DNA of 64,000 nt from the NCBI GenBank assembly GCA_002389765.1, contig DGQM01000024.1:373898-437897 (forward strand), written 5' to 3'. The notes beneath the pieces were generated by a model. The model was not told the DNA's origin, made no database searches, and saw only the letters and a list, made by a program, of their open reading frames with translations. The translations under genes were made by a program, and so were the position numbers. Shown here piece after piece: positions 25,728 to 34,220 of this stretch (position 1 is the first letter of the stretch; every line of letters begins with the position of its first letter). This DNA comes from Bacteroidetes bacterium UBA4414 (GTDB lineage Bacteria; Bacteroidota; Bacteroidia; Chitinophagales; Chitinophagaceae).

Positions 25728-27266
25728 ATGGACAAGGTATCTGTATTAAAAAGTAAACAGGAAGAAGCACTGCTTGGCGGTGGTGCCAAACGCATAGAAA
25801 GCCAACACAAAAAAGGTAAACTGACAGCGCGCGAACGCATACAGCTTTTGGTGGATGAAGGTTCTTTTGAAGAAATAGGCATGTTGGTGCAACACCGCAG
25901 CCGCGATTTCGGTATGGAAAAAGAAATGTATCCAGGCGATGGTGTTGTGACAGGTTATGGTACTGTGAATGGCAGGTTGGTATATGTGTACTCGCAAGAC
26001 TTCACCGTATTTGGTGGCAGCCTTTCTGAAACACATGCTGAGAAGATTTGTAAAATAATGGACCTTGCTATACAGAACGGCGCACCTGTTGTGGGCCTGA
26101 ACGATAGCGGTGGTGCGCGTATACAGGAAGGTGTGGTTTCGCTTGGTGGTTATGCCGATATCTTTTATCGCAATGTAAAATCATCGGGTGTTGTGCCACA
26201 GTTGTCTGCTATTATGGGGCCATGTGCGGGTGGTGCGGTTTATTCACCTGCCATTACAGACTTCATCCTGATGGTAGAGAATACTTCTTACATGTTTGTA
26301 ACAGGGCCTAACGTTGTGAAGACAGTAACACACGAAACAGTAACAAGCGAGGAACTGGGTGGTGCACATACACATGCATCCAAATCGGGTGTTACGCATT
26401 TTGCATTGGCAAACGAGGTGGAATGTATTGACCACATCAAGCGTCTGCTCAGCTATATGCCGCAAAACTGCGAAGAAGAAGCACCGATATATTCTTACGA
26501 AGCTGCAGACGAAACACGTACGAAACTGGATAACATCATCCCAGAAAATCCTAACCAGCCATACGATATTAAAGAAGTGATTGAAGAAGTGGTAGATGCC
26601 GATTCTTTCCTTGAAGTGCATAAAGAATATGCTGAAAACATTGTTGTCGGCTTTGCACGTATTGGTGGCCGTAGTGTTGGTGTAGTGGCTAACCAGCCTG
26701 CTTTCCTTGCAGGTGTTTTAGATATTAATTCAAGTAAGAAGGGTGCGCGCTTTGTACGCTTCTGCGATGCGTTCAATATTCCTTTGCTAGTGTTGGTAGA
26801 TGTGCCGGGCTTCCTGCCAGGTACAGACCAGGAGTGGCATGGTATTATTACAAACGGTGCTAAGCTGTTGTATGCATTGAGCGAGGCTACGGTGCCTAAA
26901 GTAACTGTTATCACACGCAAGGCTTATGGTGGTGCGTATGATGTGATGAACTCTAAGCATATTGGTGCCGACCTGAACTATGCATGGCCTACGGCAGAGA
27001 TTGCTGTAATGGGTGCTAAAGGCGCTGCAGAAATTATCTTCAAAAAAGAGATAGCGGAAGCTGCAGACCATGAAGCAAAATGGAAAGAGAAAGAAATGGA
27101 ATACATGGAAAAGTTTGCCAATCCTTATGGCGCAGCTGCTCGTGGTTTTATAGATGAAGTAATACTACCTTCTGAAACACGTGCTAAACTGATAAAAGCA
27201 TACAAAATGCTTGAGAACAAAGCAGTTAGCATGCCTAAGCGCAAACATGGTAACATTCCGTTGTAA
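25728..27266 (+). CDS. pccB: acyl-CoA carboxylase beta subunit (propionyl-CoA carboxylase type)
   Basis: Carboxyltransferase subunit of 512 residues from the ATG at 25728; the longer frame starting at TTG 25671 overlaps the promoter. Crotonase-type halves: the N-domain with LNDSGGARIQEGV and the C-domain with VDVPGFLPGTDQEW and RKAYGGAYDVMNSKH, ending KHGNIPL, as in propionyl/methylmalonyl-CoA carboxylases. It moves carboxyl from biotin to propionyl- or related CoA. The biotin-carrier and biotin carboxylase subunits are not adjacent. Confidence 0.93.
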   Translation: MDKVSVLKSKQEEALLGGGAKRIESQHKKGKLTARERIQLLVDEGSFEEIGMLVQHRSRDFGMEKEMYPGDGVVTGYGTVNGRLVYVYSQDFTVFGGSLSETHAEKICKIMDLAIQNGAPVVGLNDSGGARIQEGVVSLGGYADIFYRNVKSSGVVPQLSAIMGPCAGGAVYSPAITDFILMVENTSYMFVTGPNVVKTVTHETVTSEELGGAHTHASKSGVTHFALANEVECIDHIKRLLSYMPQNCEEEAPIYSYEAADETRTKLDNIIPENPNQPYDIKEVIEEVVDADSFLEVHKEYAENIVVGFARIGGRSVGVVANQPAFLAGVLDINSSKKGARFVRFCDAFNIPLLVLVDVPGFLPGTDQEWHGIITNGAKLLYALSEATVPKVTVITRKAYGGAYDVMNSKHIGADLNYAWPTAEIAVMGAKGAAEIIFKKEIAEAADHEAKWKEKEMEYMEKFANPYGAAARGFIDEVILPSETRAKLIKAYKMLENKAVSMPKRKHGNIPL

Positions 27267-27296
27267 GAACAAAATAATATAAATGAATAAATAAGG

Positions 27297-27324
27297 ATAC
27301 GGCTGCATTTGCAGCCGTATTTTT
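27297..27324 (+). terminator. terminator of pccB, overlapping the next -7 box
   Basis: Stem ATACGGCTGC (27297-27306) / GCAGCCGTAT (27311-27320), then TTTTG. Confidence 0.88.
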
Positions 27325-27325
27325 G
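27318..27325 (+). promoter_or_regulatory. -7 box (TATTTTTG) of the UbiA-like gene
   Basis: It is formed by the last stem bases and T-run of the terminator, and ends 7 bases before the ATG at 27333. Confidence 0.45.
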
Positions 27326-27332
27326 TTAGTAC

Positions 27333-28169
27333 ATGCTACGCAAGTTTATAGATTGGATATTGTTTACCAGCGTCTTTGCGGCACTCTGTGCTGTAGGTAT
27401 GTGCATAGCTACAGAAAAGCTGGTGCTTGGTGTTATACCCGATGCTGTAACACCGCTGCATCTGATGTTGTTTTGCAGTACGCTGCTTGTATACAATCTG
27501 CATTTCATACTACGCACCCGTGCGCATGTAGATGAAGAACATTGGTCGAAGTACAAGAGCATGTGGCATTGGGTGATGGTAGCAGTTGGTAGCGTAGGTT
27601 TATTTTTCAGCCTGTTTTATTTAAGTGCAGAAATACTATTGTGGTGTGCAGTAATGGGCGTATGCTCATTTATGTATTCATTCCCCTTATTGCCATTTTC
27701 CAATAAGCGCAGGCTGAAAGATTATGGGTGGGGAAAAATAGTATCGTTGGTTGTTGTATGGGTAATAGCCACCAGTGTATTGCCTATACTATATTGGCAT
27801 AAAAATATAGCAGATTACCCTTTTGAAATTTTGATACGAACCTCGCTGATGTTGGCGCTGTGTATTGCATTTGATATACGTGATATGCAGACAGATGCAA
27901 AGAAAAATATCCGGACTATACCTAATAGAATAGGTGCTGCAAAAAGTTACGTATTGATAGATGTATCAATCATAATATTTGTTTTCAGTAGCGTCATACA
28001 GTATTTAAGATATCCCAACGCCAGTAGGTTAGTAGCAGAAATGATAACTGCAGTTTGTATGAAAGTAGTAATGCTGTACGTAAAGAAGCAACCATCTGAT
28101 AAAGCCTATCTGGGGCTTGTAGATGGTATGATGCTATTGTATGCACTATTAATAATACTATTAAACTAA
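27333..28169 (+). CDS. UbiA-like prenyltransferase-family membrane protein
   Basis: 278 residues with about eight membrane helices. A cytosolic loop FDIRDMQTDAKKNIRTIP matches the second conserved Asp motif of the UbiA family (DxxxD, then RTIP). The first motif, NDxxDxxxD, is missing at its expected place; that loop reads LHFILRTRAHVDEEHW. It may therefore be a divergent or catalytically changed member, perhaps acting in quinone, carotenoid or lipid modification. It stands alone; its stop codon lies inside a bidirectional terminator. Confidence 0.7.
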   Translation: MLRKFIDWILFTSVFAALCAVGMCIATEKLVLGVIPDAVTPLHLMLFCSTLLVYNLHFILRTRAHVDEEHWSKYKSMWHWVMVAVGSVGLFFSLFYLSAEILLWCAVMGVCSFMYSFPLLPFSNKRRLKDYGWGKIVSLVVVWVIATSVLPILYWHKNIADYPFEILIRTSLMLALCIAFDIRDMQTDAKKNIRTIPNRIGAAKSYVLIDVSIIIFVFSSVIQYLRYPNASRLVAEMITAVCMKVVMLYVKKQPSDKAYLGLVDGMMLLYALLIILLN

Positions 28170-28197
28170 AGCGCACATATAGTGCGCTTTAGTATTT
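28165..28197. terminator. bidirectional terminator
   Basis: ACTAAAGCGCAC (28165-28176) pairs with GTGCGCTTTAGT (28182-28193), then ATTTT. It overlaps the stop of the UbiA-like gene and serves the convergent T9SS gene too. Confidence 0.88.
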
Positions 28198-28212
28198 TAA
28201 GAGTTGTATTGG

Positions 28213-29067
28213 TTATTGTTTTATAAACGGCATTACTTGTTGTTCTCCATTATACATAATGCGAAGCATATATAGTCCGCTTGCTAGTGCGGATGTGTTG
28301 ACGTTGTATTCTAACACACCATTACTAACAGTGGTCTTAGTTGTGCTTACAACTTGTCCGCAGTTGTTTATTATCTGCATTTCATAATTGCCGTTATCAA
28401 TAGATAGGCTTTTAATATTCAGCAATTCAGATGCGGGATTAGGATATAGGCTAAACCTGTTTTCTTTGGCCAGATACGGTGTATTCAGAGATTCTGCCAA
28501 ACCTATCATAATGGTACTGCTAGGTTTGTCGTTAGCACTTGTACCATCTCCGTTTACTGCATTAACTACGCCATAAAATCTCACTTGCCCGCTATTTTTG
28601 GCAGGTGCTTTCCATACAAATGTTATAGACATTTGCGATCCTGCAATAGTATCTGTGTGTTCTAGTATTGTTCTGCCTCCAACCGTTTTAGATTGCACTT
28701 TTGGTCCCAGGTTAGAGATAGTACCTGCATTTGAAGAATCGTTAAGTTTCACAACCTCTAGTTGAAAACCGAACTTTGTAAGTGTAAGGTGTGTACCCGT
28801 AAATTTTACAGTGTAAAGTGAGTCCGGAAAGTAAGAATTAACAATCGCGTTTGAATCCGGCTTAAAACGTTTGCGCACTTCGAATGCGCCAGTAGTTGTA
28901 CCAATGCCGCTGGTGTGGCATCCTGCTATACCGCAAGTCTCTCCATTAGATCCCGGTCCACCTGTTTTGTTTCCTTGTCCGTTATTTGCCGGACCTGTCT
29001 TGTTGCTAGTAAGGGTAATAAATGCAAGGGCTGTAAAGGCTGTTGTAAGTAAAACTTTCTTTGTCAT
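28213..29067 (-). CDS. T9SS type A cargo protein, choice-of-anchor V-like domain (copy 1)
   Basis: 284 residues from the ATG at 29067. Signal peptide (about 1-22), then a Gly/Asn-rich stretch and the block ETCGIAGCHTSG, a beta-sandwich of about 170 residues, and a C-terminal T9SS type A sorting domain (NRFSLYPNPASELLNI ... GLYMLRI). The early C-x4-CH block and domain length fit the 'choice-of-anchor V' group of secreted proteins (inference from pattern). It is paralogous to the next gene. C-x4-CH is not the C-x2-CH heme motif. Confidence 0.75.
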   Translation of the reverse strand: MTKKVLLTTAFTALAFITLTSNKTGPANNGQGNKTGGPGSNGETCGIAGCHTSGIGTTTGAFEVRKRFKPDSNAIVNSYFPDSLYTVKFTGTHLTLTKFGFQLEVVKLNDSSNAGTISNLGPKVQSKTVGGRTILEHTDTIAGSQMSITFVWKAPAKNSGQVRFYGVVNAVNGDGTSANDKPSSTIMIGLAESLNTPYLAKENRFSLYPNPASELLNIKSLSIDNGNYEMQIINNCGQVVSTTKTTVSNGVLEYNVNTSALASGLYMLRIMYNGEQQVMPFIKQ

Positions 29068-29159
29068 AAAGTAGCTTTTAAAGGTTAATGAATGAAAGTG
29101 CAAACGGATTCCATTACCTAAAAAACTAATGCCGCGTATTTTTTATACTTATGCCATGC

Positions 29160-29181
29160 TTACTGTAAAGAACTACAGTAA
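29160..29181. promoter_or_regulatory. palindrome TTACTGTA-N6-TACAGTAA
   Basis: Perfect 8-bp arms, about 93 bp upstream of copy 1 and in the spacer between the two paralogues. Candidate operator; the binding protein is unknown. Confidence 0.45.
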
Positions 29182-29236
29182 AGTTAGATACTCTGTAAAT
29201 TTGATAGTATTAAAATAATGATGGCGTTTTTAATAT

Positions 29237-29267
29237 AAAAAAAGAGCTACCCATTAGGTAGCTCTTT
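29237..29267 (-). terminator. terminator of copy 2
   Basis: Stem AAAGAGCTACC (29241-29251) / GGTAGCTCTTT (29257-29267); on the minus strand it is followed by T7. Confidence 0.85.
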
Positions 29268-29285
29268 AATCTTTTCAATTATGTA

Positions 29286-30155
29286 TTAATACTTAACAAC
29301 AGGAATAACCTGTGTTTCTGATTCTTTGCTGATTTGTACATAATACATGCCCGCCGCCCATCTTGCACAGTTGATAGATGTATTTATAGTGTTGTTAGCA
29401 ACAGTAACATCTTGAGTTGCAATAACTTTGCCCCTCATGTCTATAACACGTACGATTGCGTTGCCCGATGTGATGTTTTTAGCGTCAATGTTAATAACAT
29501 CTGATACAGGGTTAGGATATACTGTAACTGCAGTTTCAAGATTTGTATTGCCAACTGATGCACTTTTTTGAAGTGTTACCTGTGCCGTATTGCTTACAGC
29601 ATCGCCACCAACAGAGCCGGTATTGTTAACCGCATTAATGATAGCATAGAAAGCAGCAGCGCCGGAGCTAGGTGCTTTCCATTCCAGACTTACCTCATAG
29701 TTGTTTGATGAGTTCCTAGATTGCGGAGTGCTTTGTTCAATCAGCGTCAGGCTGCTAGTGCTGGAGTTGCTAGTGCTTTTAGTGCCTGATGGCAAATTTT
29801 GCCACGTACCGGTATTAGCAGTGCCGCCAGCACTATTTACGCAAATAACTTGAAAGCCAAATTTTGTAAGTGCAGTATTAGCATTGGTGCCCGTTACTTT
29901 TACTATATAAACACTATCGGCATCATATGTAGTAACGATTGAGCCTGTAGGTGCTGATTTTTTTCTTATTTCAATTGTACAGCTTGTAGCACCCGAACTA
30001 CTTGCATGACAGCCTGCAGTTGCACATGTAACACCCGCACCCAAACGGCCTGTACGGTCGCCATTGCCATCTGCTGCCGCGCCGTTTGTACTGCTAGACA
30101 GCGTAACATAAGTCATGCCCGCCAATAGAGTAAAAAGTAGACTTTTTTTCTTCAT
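29286..30155 (-). CDS. T9SS type A cargo protein, choice-of-anchor V-like domain (copy 2)
   Basis: 289 residues. Signal peptide (1-22), the block VTCATAGCHASS, a beta-sandwich, and a type A sorting domain (VTVYPNPVSDVINI ... GMYYVQI). It has the same order as copy 1 with clear similarity along the whole length (GFQ(L/V), VEWKAP/VSLEWKAP, Y(G/A)(V/I)(V/I)NAVN), so the pair arose by duplication. Exported through T9SS and probably kept at the cell surface. Divergent from trmB. Confidence 0.75.
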   Translation of the reverse strand: MKKKSLLFTLLAGMTYVTLSSSTNGAAADGNGDRTGRLGAGVTCATAGCHASSSGATSCTIEIRKKSAPTGSIVTTYDADSVYIVKVTGTNANTALTKFGFQVICVNSAGGTANTGTWQNLPSGTKSTSNSSTSSLTLIEQSTPQSRNSSNNYEVSLEWKAPSSGAAAFYAIINAVNNTGSVGGDAVSNTAQVTLQKSASVGNTNLETAVTVYPNPVSDVINIDAKNITSGNAIVRVIDMRGKVIATQDVTVANNTINTSINCARWAAGMYYVQISKESETQVIPVVKY

Positions 30156-30199
30156 ATAGTTGTTTTTAAATGATAAAATCTAATACATAAGCTAATGCT

Positions 30200-30207
30200 T
30201 ATCTTTG
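30200..30207 (+). promoter_or_regulatory. -7 box (TATCTTTG) of trmB
   Basis: Perfect TAnnTTTG match ending 9 bases before the trmB ATG; the predicted leader is only about 5 bases. Confidence 0.5.
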
Positions 30208-30216
30208 CTTCTAATT

Positions 30217-30909
30217 ATGGGGCAAAAGAAGTTACTTAAGTTCGCGGCAATTGGCAATTATCCGAATGTACTACAATATCCTGAGAATATAAAAGGTAAG
30301 TGGAGCGATTTTTTCGGTAATAATCAACCAGTTACATTGGAATTAGCATGCGGAAAAGGCGAATATAGTGTTGGGCTTGGCCGTGTACACAAAGACAGAA
30401 ATTTTATAGGTGTAGATATAAAAGGCAACAGGATATACACAGGTGCTAAAACAGCCCTTGCCGAGAATCTGACCAACGTCGCATTCATGCGTACGCATAT
30501 TGGTAAGCTGACTGAATATTTTGAGCCGGGAGAAGTAAAGGAAATCTGGATTATTTTTCCTGATCCATTCTTGAGAGAGTCGAGAGCTAAAAATAGGTTG
30601 ACACATGCTCGTTTCCTACATCTTTATCAGCAGGTGTTGGTACCGGGCTCAAAGATTAATCTTAAAACCGACTCAAAAGAGTTGTATGATTTTACGTTAG
30701 AGACCATAGCAGAACAAGGTTGCCATATACATGAGAACCTAGCTGATATATATGGTAAAGGTTTGGCTACAGGCCCGTTAGCTATACAGACCTACTACGA
30801 AAAAATGCACCTTGCAGAAGGGCGCACTATTTATTTCATATCATTCTCATTGCCCGATAAACCAATCATATTACCTGAAAGGTTTCAGAAGCATGAAGCA
30901 GTTGATTGA
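30217..30909 (+). CDS. trmB: tRNA (guanine-N7-)-methyltransferase
   Basis: Methylates G46 in the variable loop of tRNAs using SAM. 230 residues from the ATG at 30217 (the TTG at 30205 lies in the -7 box). SAM-binding ELACGKGEYSVGL, GVDIKGNR, and the family hallmark IIFPDPFLRESRAKNRLTHARF, cut here to IIFPDPF and KNRLTHARF, plus LKTDSKELYDFT. First gene of an overlapping cluster with DUF5522 and an alkyltransferase-like gene. Confidence 0.95.
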   Translation: MGQKKLLKFAAIGNYPNVLQYPENIKGKWSDFFGNNQPVTLELACGKGEYSVGLGRVHKDRNFIGVDIKGNRIYTGAKTALAENLTNVAFMRTHIGKLTEYFEPGEVKEIWIIFPDPFLRESRAKNRLTHARFLHLYQQVLVPGSKINLKTDSKELYDFTLETIAEQGCHIHENLADIYGKGLATGPLAIQTYYEKMHLAEGRTIYFISFSLPDKPIILPERFQKHEAVD

Positions 30910-31096
30910 GGGCGAGGATTATTACATGCTGCCCGACGGCAGACTGGTGTTTTCGGCAAAGTATCATCTTGATAGAGGATATTGCTGTGGCAAGGGTTGC
31001 CTGAACTGCCCGTTTGAGTATGTGAATGTGGATGATGAAATGCGCCGTCAGCGATTGCTGGAAAAACGAAAACAAAATGGTGAAGCAGACCGATAA
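30893..31096 (+). CDS. DUF5522 small cysteine-rich protein
   Basis: 67 residues from the ATG at 30893, which overlaps the end of trmB by 17 bases. The core is YYMLPDGRLVFSAKYHL followed by GYCCGKGCLNCPFEY, four cysteines that may bind a metal. This matches the DUF5522 family, whose function is unknown. It overlaps the next gene by 20 bases, so translation is coupled on both sides. Confidence 0.8.
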   Translation: MKQLIEGEDYYMLPDGRLVFSAKYHLDRGYCCGKGCLNCPFEYVNVDDEMRRQRLLEKRKQNGEADR

Positions 31097-31427
31097 TAAA
31101 GAAAGCATCTACGACGTGATCTACGACGTGGTAAGGGCTATACCCAAAGGTAGGGTGAGCTCTTACGGAGCTGTAGCTGCCGCCATTGGTGTCAAATCGG
31201 GTGCGCGTATGGTAGGCTATGCCATGAATGCCTGTCACAATGCTAAGCCCAAAGTGCCTGCTCATAGGGTTGTAAATCGTAACGGACTGCTGACGGGTAA
31301 ACACCATTTCTCTCCGCCCGAAAAAATGGAGCAATTGCTGAAGAAAGAAGGTGTAAAAGTAGTGGACGATAAAGTAATAGATTTTGACAAACTCTTCTGG
31401 GATCCCGCAAAAGAATTAATACTATAA
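31077..31427 (+). CDS. alkyltransferase-like (ATL) protein, MGMT family
   Basis: 116 residues from the ATG at 31077, within the end of the DUF5522 gene. It has the MGMT DNA-binding fold with the winged helix PKGRVSSYGAVAAAIG and ARMVGYAMNACH. The active-site motif PCHRV of O6-alkylguanine transferases reads PAHRVVN, so the acceptor Cys is Ala. Proteins like this bind O6-alkylguanine and flag it for nucleotide excision repair instead of removing the alkyl group. The longer frame from 31026 is not supported. Confidence 0.9.
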   Translation: MVKQTDNKESIYDVIYDVVRAIPKGRVSSYGAVAAAIGVKSGARMVGYAMNACHNAKPKVPAHRVVNRNGLLTGKHHFSPPEKMEQLLKKEGVKVVDDKVIDFDKLFWDPAKELIL

Positions 31428-31483
31428 GAAATTGGGAACGGTTTTTGTATCATTACCCTGTAAACACATCGCACACCATTTTC

Positions 31484-33172
31484 ATGGAAATCTTTAAACG
31501 AAGCCGGAAATACTTTCCGCTATTATTACTCATTATTCTTACTGCAACTGTTGCCACTTCATGTCGTTCTCGTAAATCAAGAGGAGCTAGCAAACATGCG
31601 GATGCTAAAGAAGCACCTAAACAGGTGTCTAAATTCGATGAGGCAGATGTCGCAGATGCATTGGAGTCTGCTATTGGTGGCATTACTATCGCTGATAGCA
31701 TTTGGGCAAAGAATAAAGTGTATGACGTGACCGCAGTCATGCAGCGCGCTTATGCAGATGAAGATTATTTTCCTATCTGGCTTACAGAAAATGGTGATGT
31801 TAGTTATGCAACCAGCCTGTTGAATGAGTTGGAAGATATGCATTACGACGGGCTGAATCCGGAACGATATAAACTCGCAGAGCTTAAAAAACTGTTGCAG
31901 GAATATCAGTCGTCGCAAACGGTAAATACTGATTTCGTTGTCAACTTCGATACGCTATGTACAAAGAGTTATCTATTAGCATCCAGAGATTTGCTGCAAG
32001 GTGCAGTATTGCCTAAAAGCGCAGATTCACTCTGGCATCATGCTAACGACTCGCTATGGCAACCATATACTATGCTCAGTGCGCTTGGCAAGGGCGATGC
32101 TGATTATCCGTCTTTAGATTCTTTCCGTAGTAAATATAAAACATACGCGCTACTGCGCGATGTGCTGAAGAAATATGTACCGCTTACTACAGATAGTAAT
32201 TATGCAAAAGCAAAACAAGCTATCAATGCAGGTGGATATACAGATAGTGTACGCGATGCGGTAATAACAGCAGAACTGCCATGGGAGGCAACAGCATCTG
32301 ATACATTGAGTGCTACTGCAAGCATGCTGAAGTCTTACCAATACTATTTGGGTGTAAAAGACCATCGCAAAAAAGATAGTCTTACACAGGCATACCTGAA
32401 AGCGCCGATTGATACATTGATGAAGCGCGCTGCTGTAAATCTGGAGCGCCTTCGCTGGATGACACAGACACCGGAAGAGAAGTATGTATTAGTAGATGTG
32501 CCATTGATGGAACTCTTCTTCCGCATAAATGGTGAGAATGCCATGCACATGGAAGTGATTGTTGGTAAAACCATCAGGCAGACACCCAGCCTCAATGCAA
32601 ATATGGCCAATGTTGTCATCAACCCGCCATGGGGCGTACCGCCAACTATCATGAAGAAAGATGTACTACCGGGTATGGCACGCAGCGGACAGGCATACCT
32701 GAATAAGAAAGGCCTGAAAGTATATGACATGAAGGGCAACAGGGTAAGTGCATCTGGAGTAAACAGTAATAACTACAAACGTTACGTCTTCCGCCAAGAC
32801 CCGGGCGATGATAATGCATTGGGTTATGTAAAATTCAACCTGCCGAATAAGTGGGATATATACCTGCACGATACGCCGCACCGCGAAGACTTTGGTAAGA
32901 AAGACCGCTTCTTAAGTTCAGGTTGTGTGCGTGTGCAAAGACCTAAGGAACTGGCAGAGTTTATCCTTACAGAAATGGAAGGCAAGCGCTATCCGATATC
33001 AAGAATAGACAGTGTGATAACTACCAAGAAAACAAGGTACGAGGTACTGAAAAATAAGATACCGGTACACATCGTTTACCTCACTGCTTTTGAAGATACT
33101 ACCGGTACACAGATACACTTTATAACAGATGTGTACAAGCGCGATGCCAAGCTAAGTGCAATGTTACCATAA
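31484..33172 (+). CDS. L,D-transpeptidase of the YcbB (LdtD) type, lipoprotein
   Basis: 562 residues from the ATG at 31484. The leader ends in the lipobox VATSC. A helical scaffold domain of about 330 residues includes YFPIWLTENG and MHYDGLNPERY as in LdtD, and the YkuD catalytic domain has HDTPHREDFG and the active-site SSGCVRVQ (Cys about 481). It makes 3-3 cross-links or attaches proteins to peptidoglycan. Convergent with another L,D-transpeptidase-type gene; the two coding regions overlap by 9 bases. Confidence 0.93.
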   Translation: MEIFKRSRKYFPLLLLIILTATVATSCRSRKSRGASKHADAKEAPKQVSKFDEADVADALESAIGGITIADSIWAKNKVYDVTAVMQRAYADEDYFPIWLTENGDVSYATSLLNELEDMHYDGLNPERYKLAELKKLLQEYQSSQTVNTDFVVNFDTLCTKSYLLASRDLLQGAVLPKSADSLWHHANDSLWQPYTMLSALGKGDADYPSLDSFRSKYKTYALLRDVLKKYVPLTTDSNYAKAKQAINAGGYTDSVRDAVITAELPWEATASDTLSATASMLKSYQYYLGVKDHRKKDSLTQAYLKAPIDTLMKRAAVNLERLRWMTQTPEEKYVLVDVPLMELFFRINGENAMHMEVIVGKTIRQTPSLNANMANVVINPPWGVPPTIMKKDVLPGMARSGQAYLNKKGLKVYDMKGNRVSASGVNSNNYKRYVFRQDPGDDNALGYVKFNLPNKWDIYLHDTPHREDFGKKDRFLSSGCVRVQRPKELAEFILTEMEGKRYPISRIDSVITTKKTRYEVLKNKIPVHIVYLTAFEDTTGTQIHFITDVYKRDAKLSAMLP

Positions 33173-34009
33173 TGGTAGCCTGATGGACGGAATCTCTTTT
33201 AACATGGCCTGCATACGCGGGCCATATTCATATTCTACCACCGATGCTTTTTTCAGCATAGGGTAGTTGGCCGCAATATCCTGCGGAAGGTGGTTGATAT
33301 TTTTCTTCAGCCAAACAGAAGATTTCAAATACTGCTTTTGCGGGTAGTATATAAAAAGACATGTTCTGTCTTTTATATGATCTATCACCTTGTTAGATAG
33401 CTTGGCAGGTACAGCAGGGCATCCCCAACTACGCCCCAGGCGCTCGTTACTGCAAATAAAATCTTTAGAAACATATTCAGCACCATGCACTACAATGTCG
33501 CGCTCATATGCCATGTTGTTAAAGCCCCTGTCCATACCATGCAGGTATAGCGAACGGCCATGGTCGCCATTGTAGGTATTACCCGTTACATAAAAACCGA
33601 GGCTGGTTTGGTGAGAGTTCATTTTGTTCGAAAACTTCACGGCGTATTCTTCACCACTGCCTTGCCCATGGGCTACCAATGTGTGCAGCAATACTTTCTT
33701 CTGTGCAAGGTCTATAATCCACATCCTGTTCTCGTTGGCAGAAAGTGAGAGGTCGCAGATTGTAAGTATTTGTTTATCACTGTTCAGCTTACCTGCACTT
33801 TGCAGGTTCAGGTAACCACGATAAGCTTTTTCAAAAACAGCATAAGCGGGTAGCGAATTGCCATCGGCACAAATAGCGGAGTAAACATTTTCTATGTGCA
33901 TATCTGCAGCAGTACTGCTGATGCCCATACCCTCATCTGCGTAAGAAGCGGTTGGTGTGTTTAGTATCAGCAGGGATGCCATTGCCCACAAAATCAATTC
34001 CTTCATCAT
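33164..34009 (-). CDS. murein L,D-transpeptidase catalytic domain protein (YkuD_2 type)
   Basis: 281 residues with a signal peptide ending near SYADE. The catalytic region has LYLHGMDRGFNNMAYERDIVVHGAEYVS, here split as LYLHGMDRGFNN and DIVVHGAEYVS (His about 175), and GRSWGCPAVP (Cys about 197): the YkuD_2 pattern. Periplasmic; probably peptidoglycan modification. Two adjacent ATG codons are possible starts. Confidence 0.88.
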   Translation of the reverse strand: MMKELILWAMASLLILNTPTASYADEGMGISSTAADMHIENVYSAICADGNSLPAYAVFEKAYRGYLNLQSAGKLNSDKQILTICDLSLSANENRMWIIDLAQKKVLLHTLVAHGQGSGEEYAVKFSNKMNSHQTSLGFYVTGNTYNGDHGRSLYLHGMDRGFNNMAYERDIVVHGAEYVSKDFICSNERLGRSWGCPAVPAKLSNKVIDHIKDRTCLFIYYPQKQYLKSSVWLKKNINHLPQDIAANYPMLKKASVVEYEYGPRMQAMLKEIPSIRLPLW

Positions 34010-34117
34010 CCTTTCTTTGTTTTGAAATCTGTAATGGATAATTCAAAGATATATATATGAGCCATCGGCTGTTGTTAACAGATGTTCGTTTTAACGGTGG
34101 TTTAACAGGCTTTTATT

Positions 34118-34131
34118 TTAGATTAATCTAA
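34118..34131. promoter_or_regulatory. 14-bp perfect palindrome before the thiolase promoter
   Basis: TTAGATTAATCTAA, self-complementary without a spacer, about 60 bases upstream of the thiolase -7 box in the 211-base divergent gap. Candidate operator; the factor is unknown. Confidence 0.45.
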
Positions 34132-34188
34132 TAAGTATGCTGTCATAAGGACAATTTATACAGATACATTACCATATCTTTTTTTCCG

Positions 34189-34196
34189 TACATTTG
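34189..34196 (+). promoter_or_regulatory. -7 box (TACATTTG) of the thiolase gene
   Basis: Perfect TAnnTTTG match 24 bases before the ATG. No good -33 is visible. Confidence 0.55.
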
Positions 34197-34220
34197 GCGC
34201 GTCTTAAAAAATTTTCTTTT

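Noticed and set aside
28877..30030. Possible c-type heme sites in the two T9SS cargo proteins
   Set aside because: The spacing is C-x4-CH, not C-x2-CH; not called a cytochrome.
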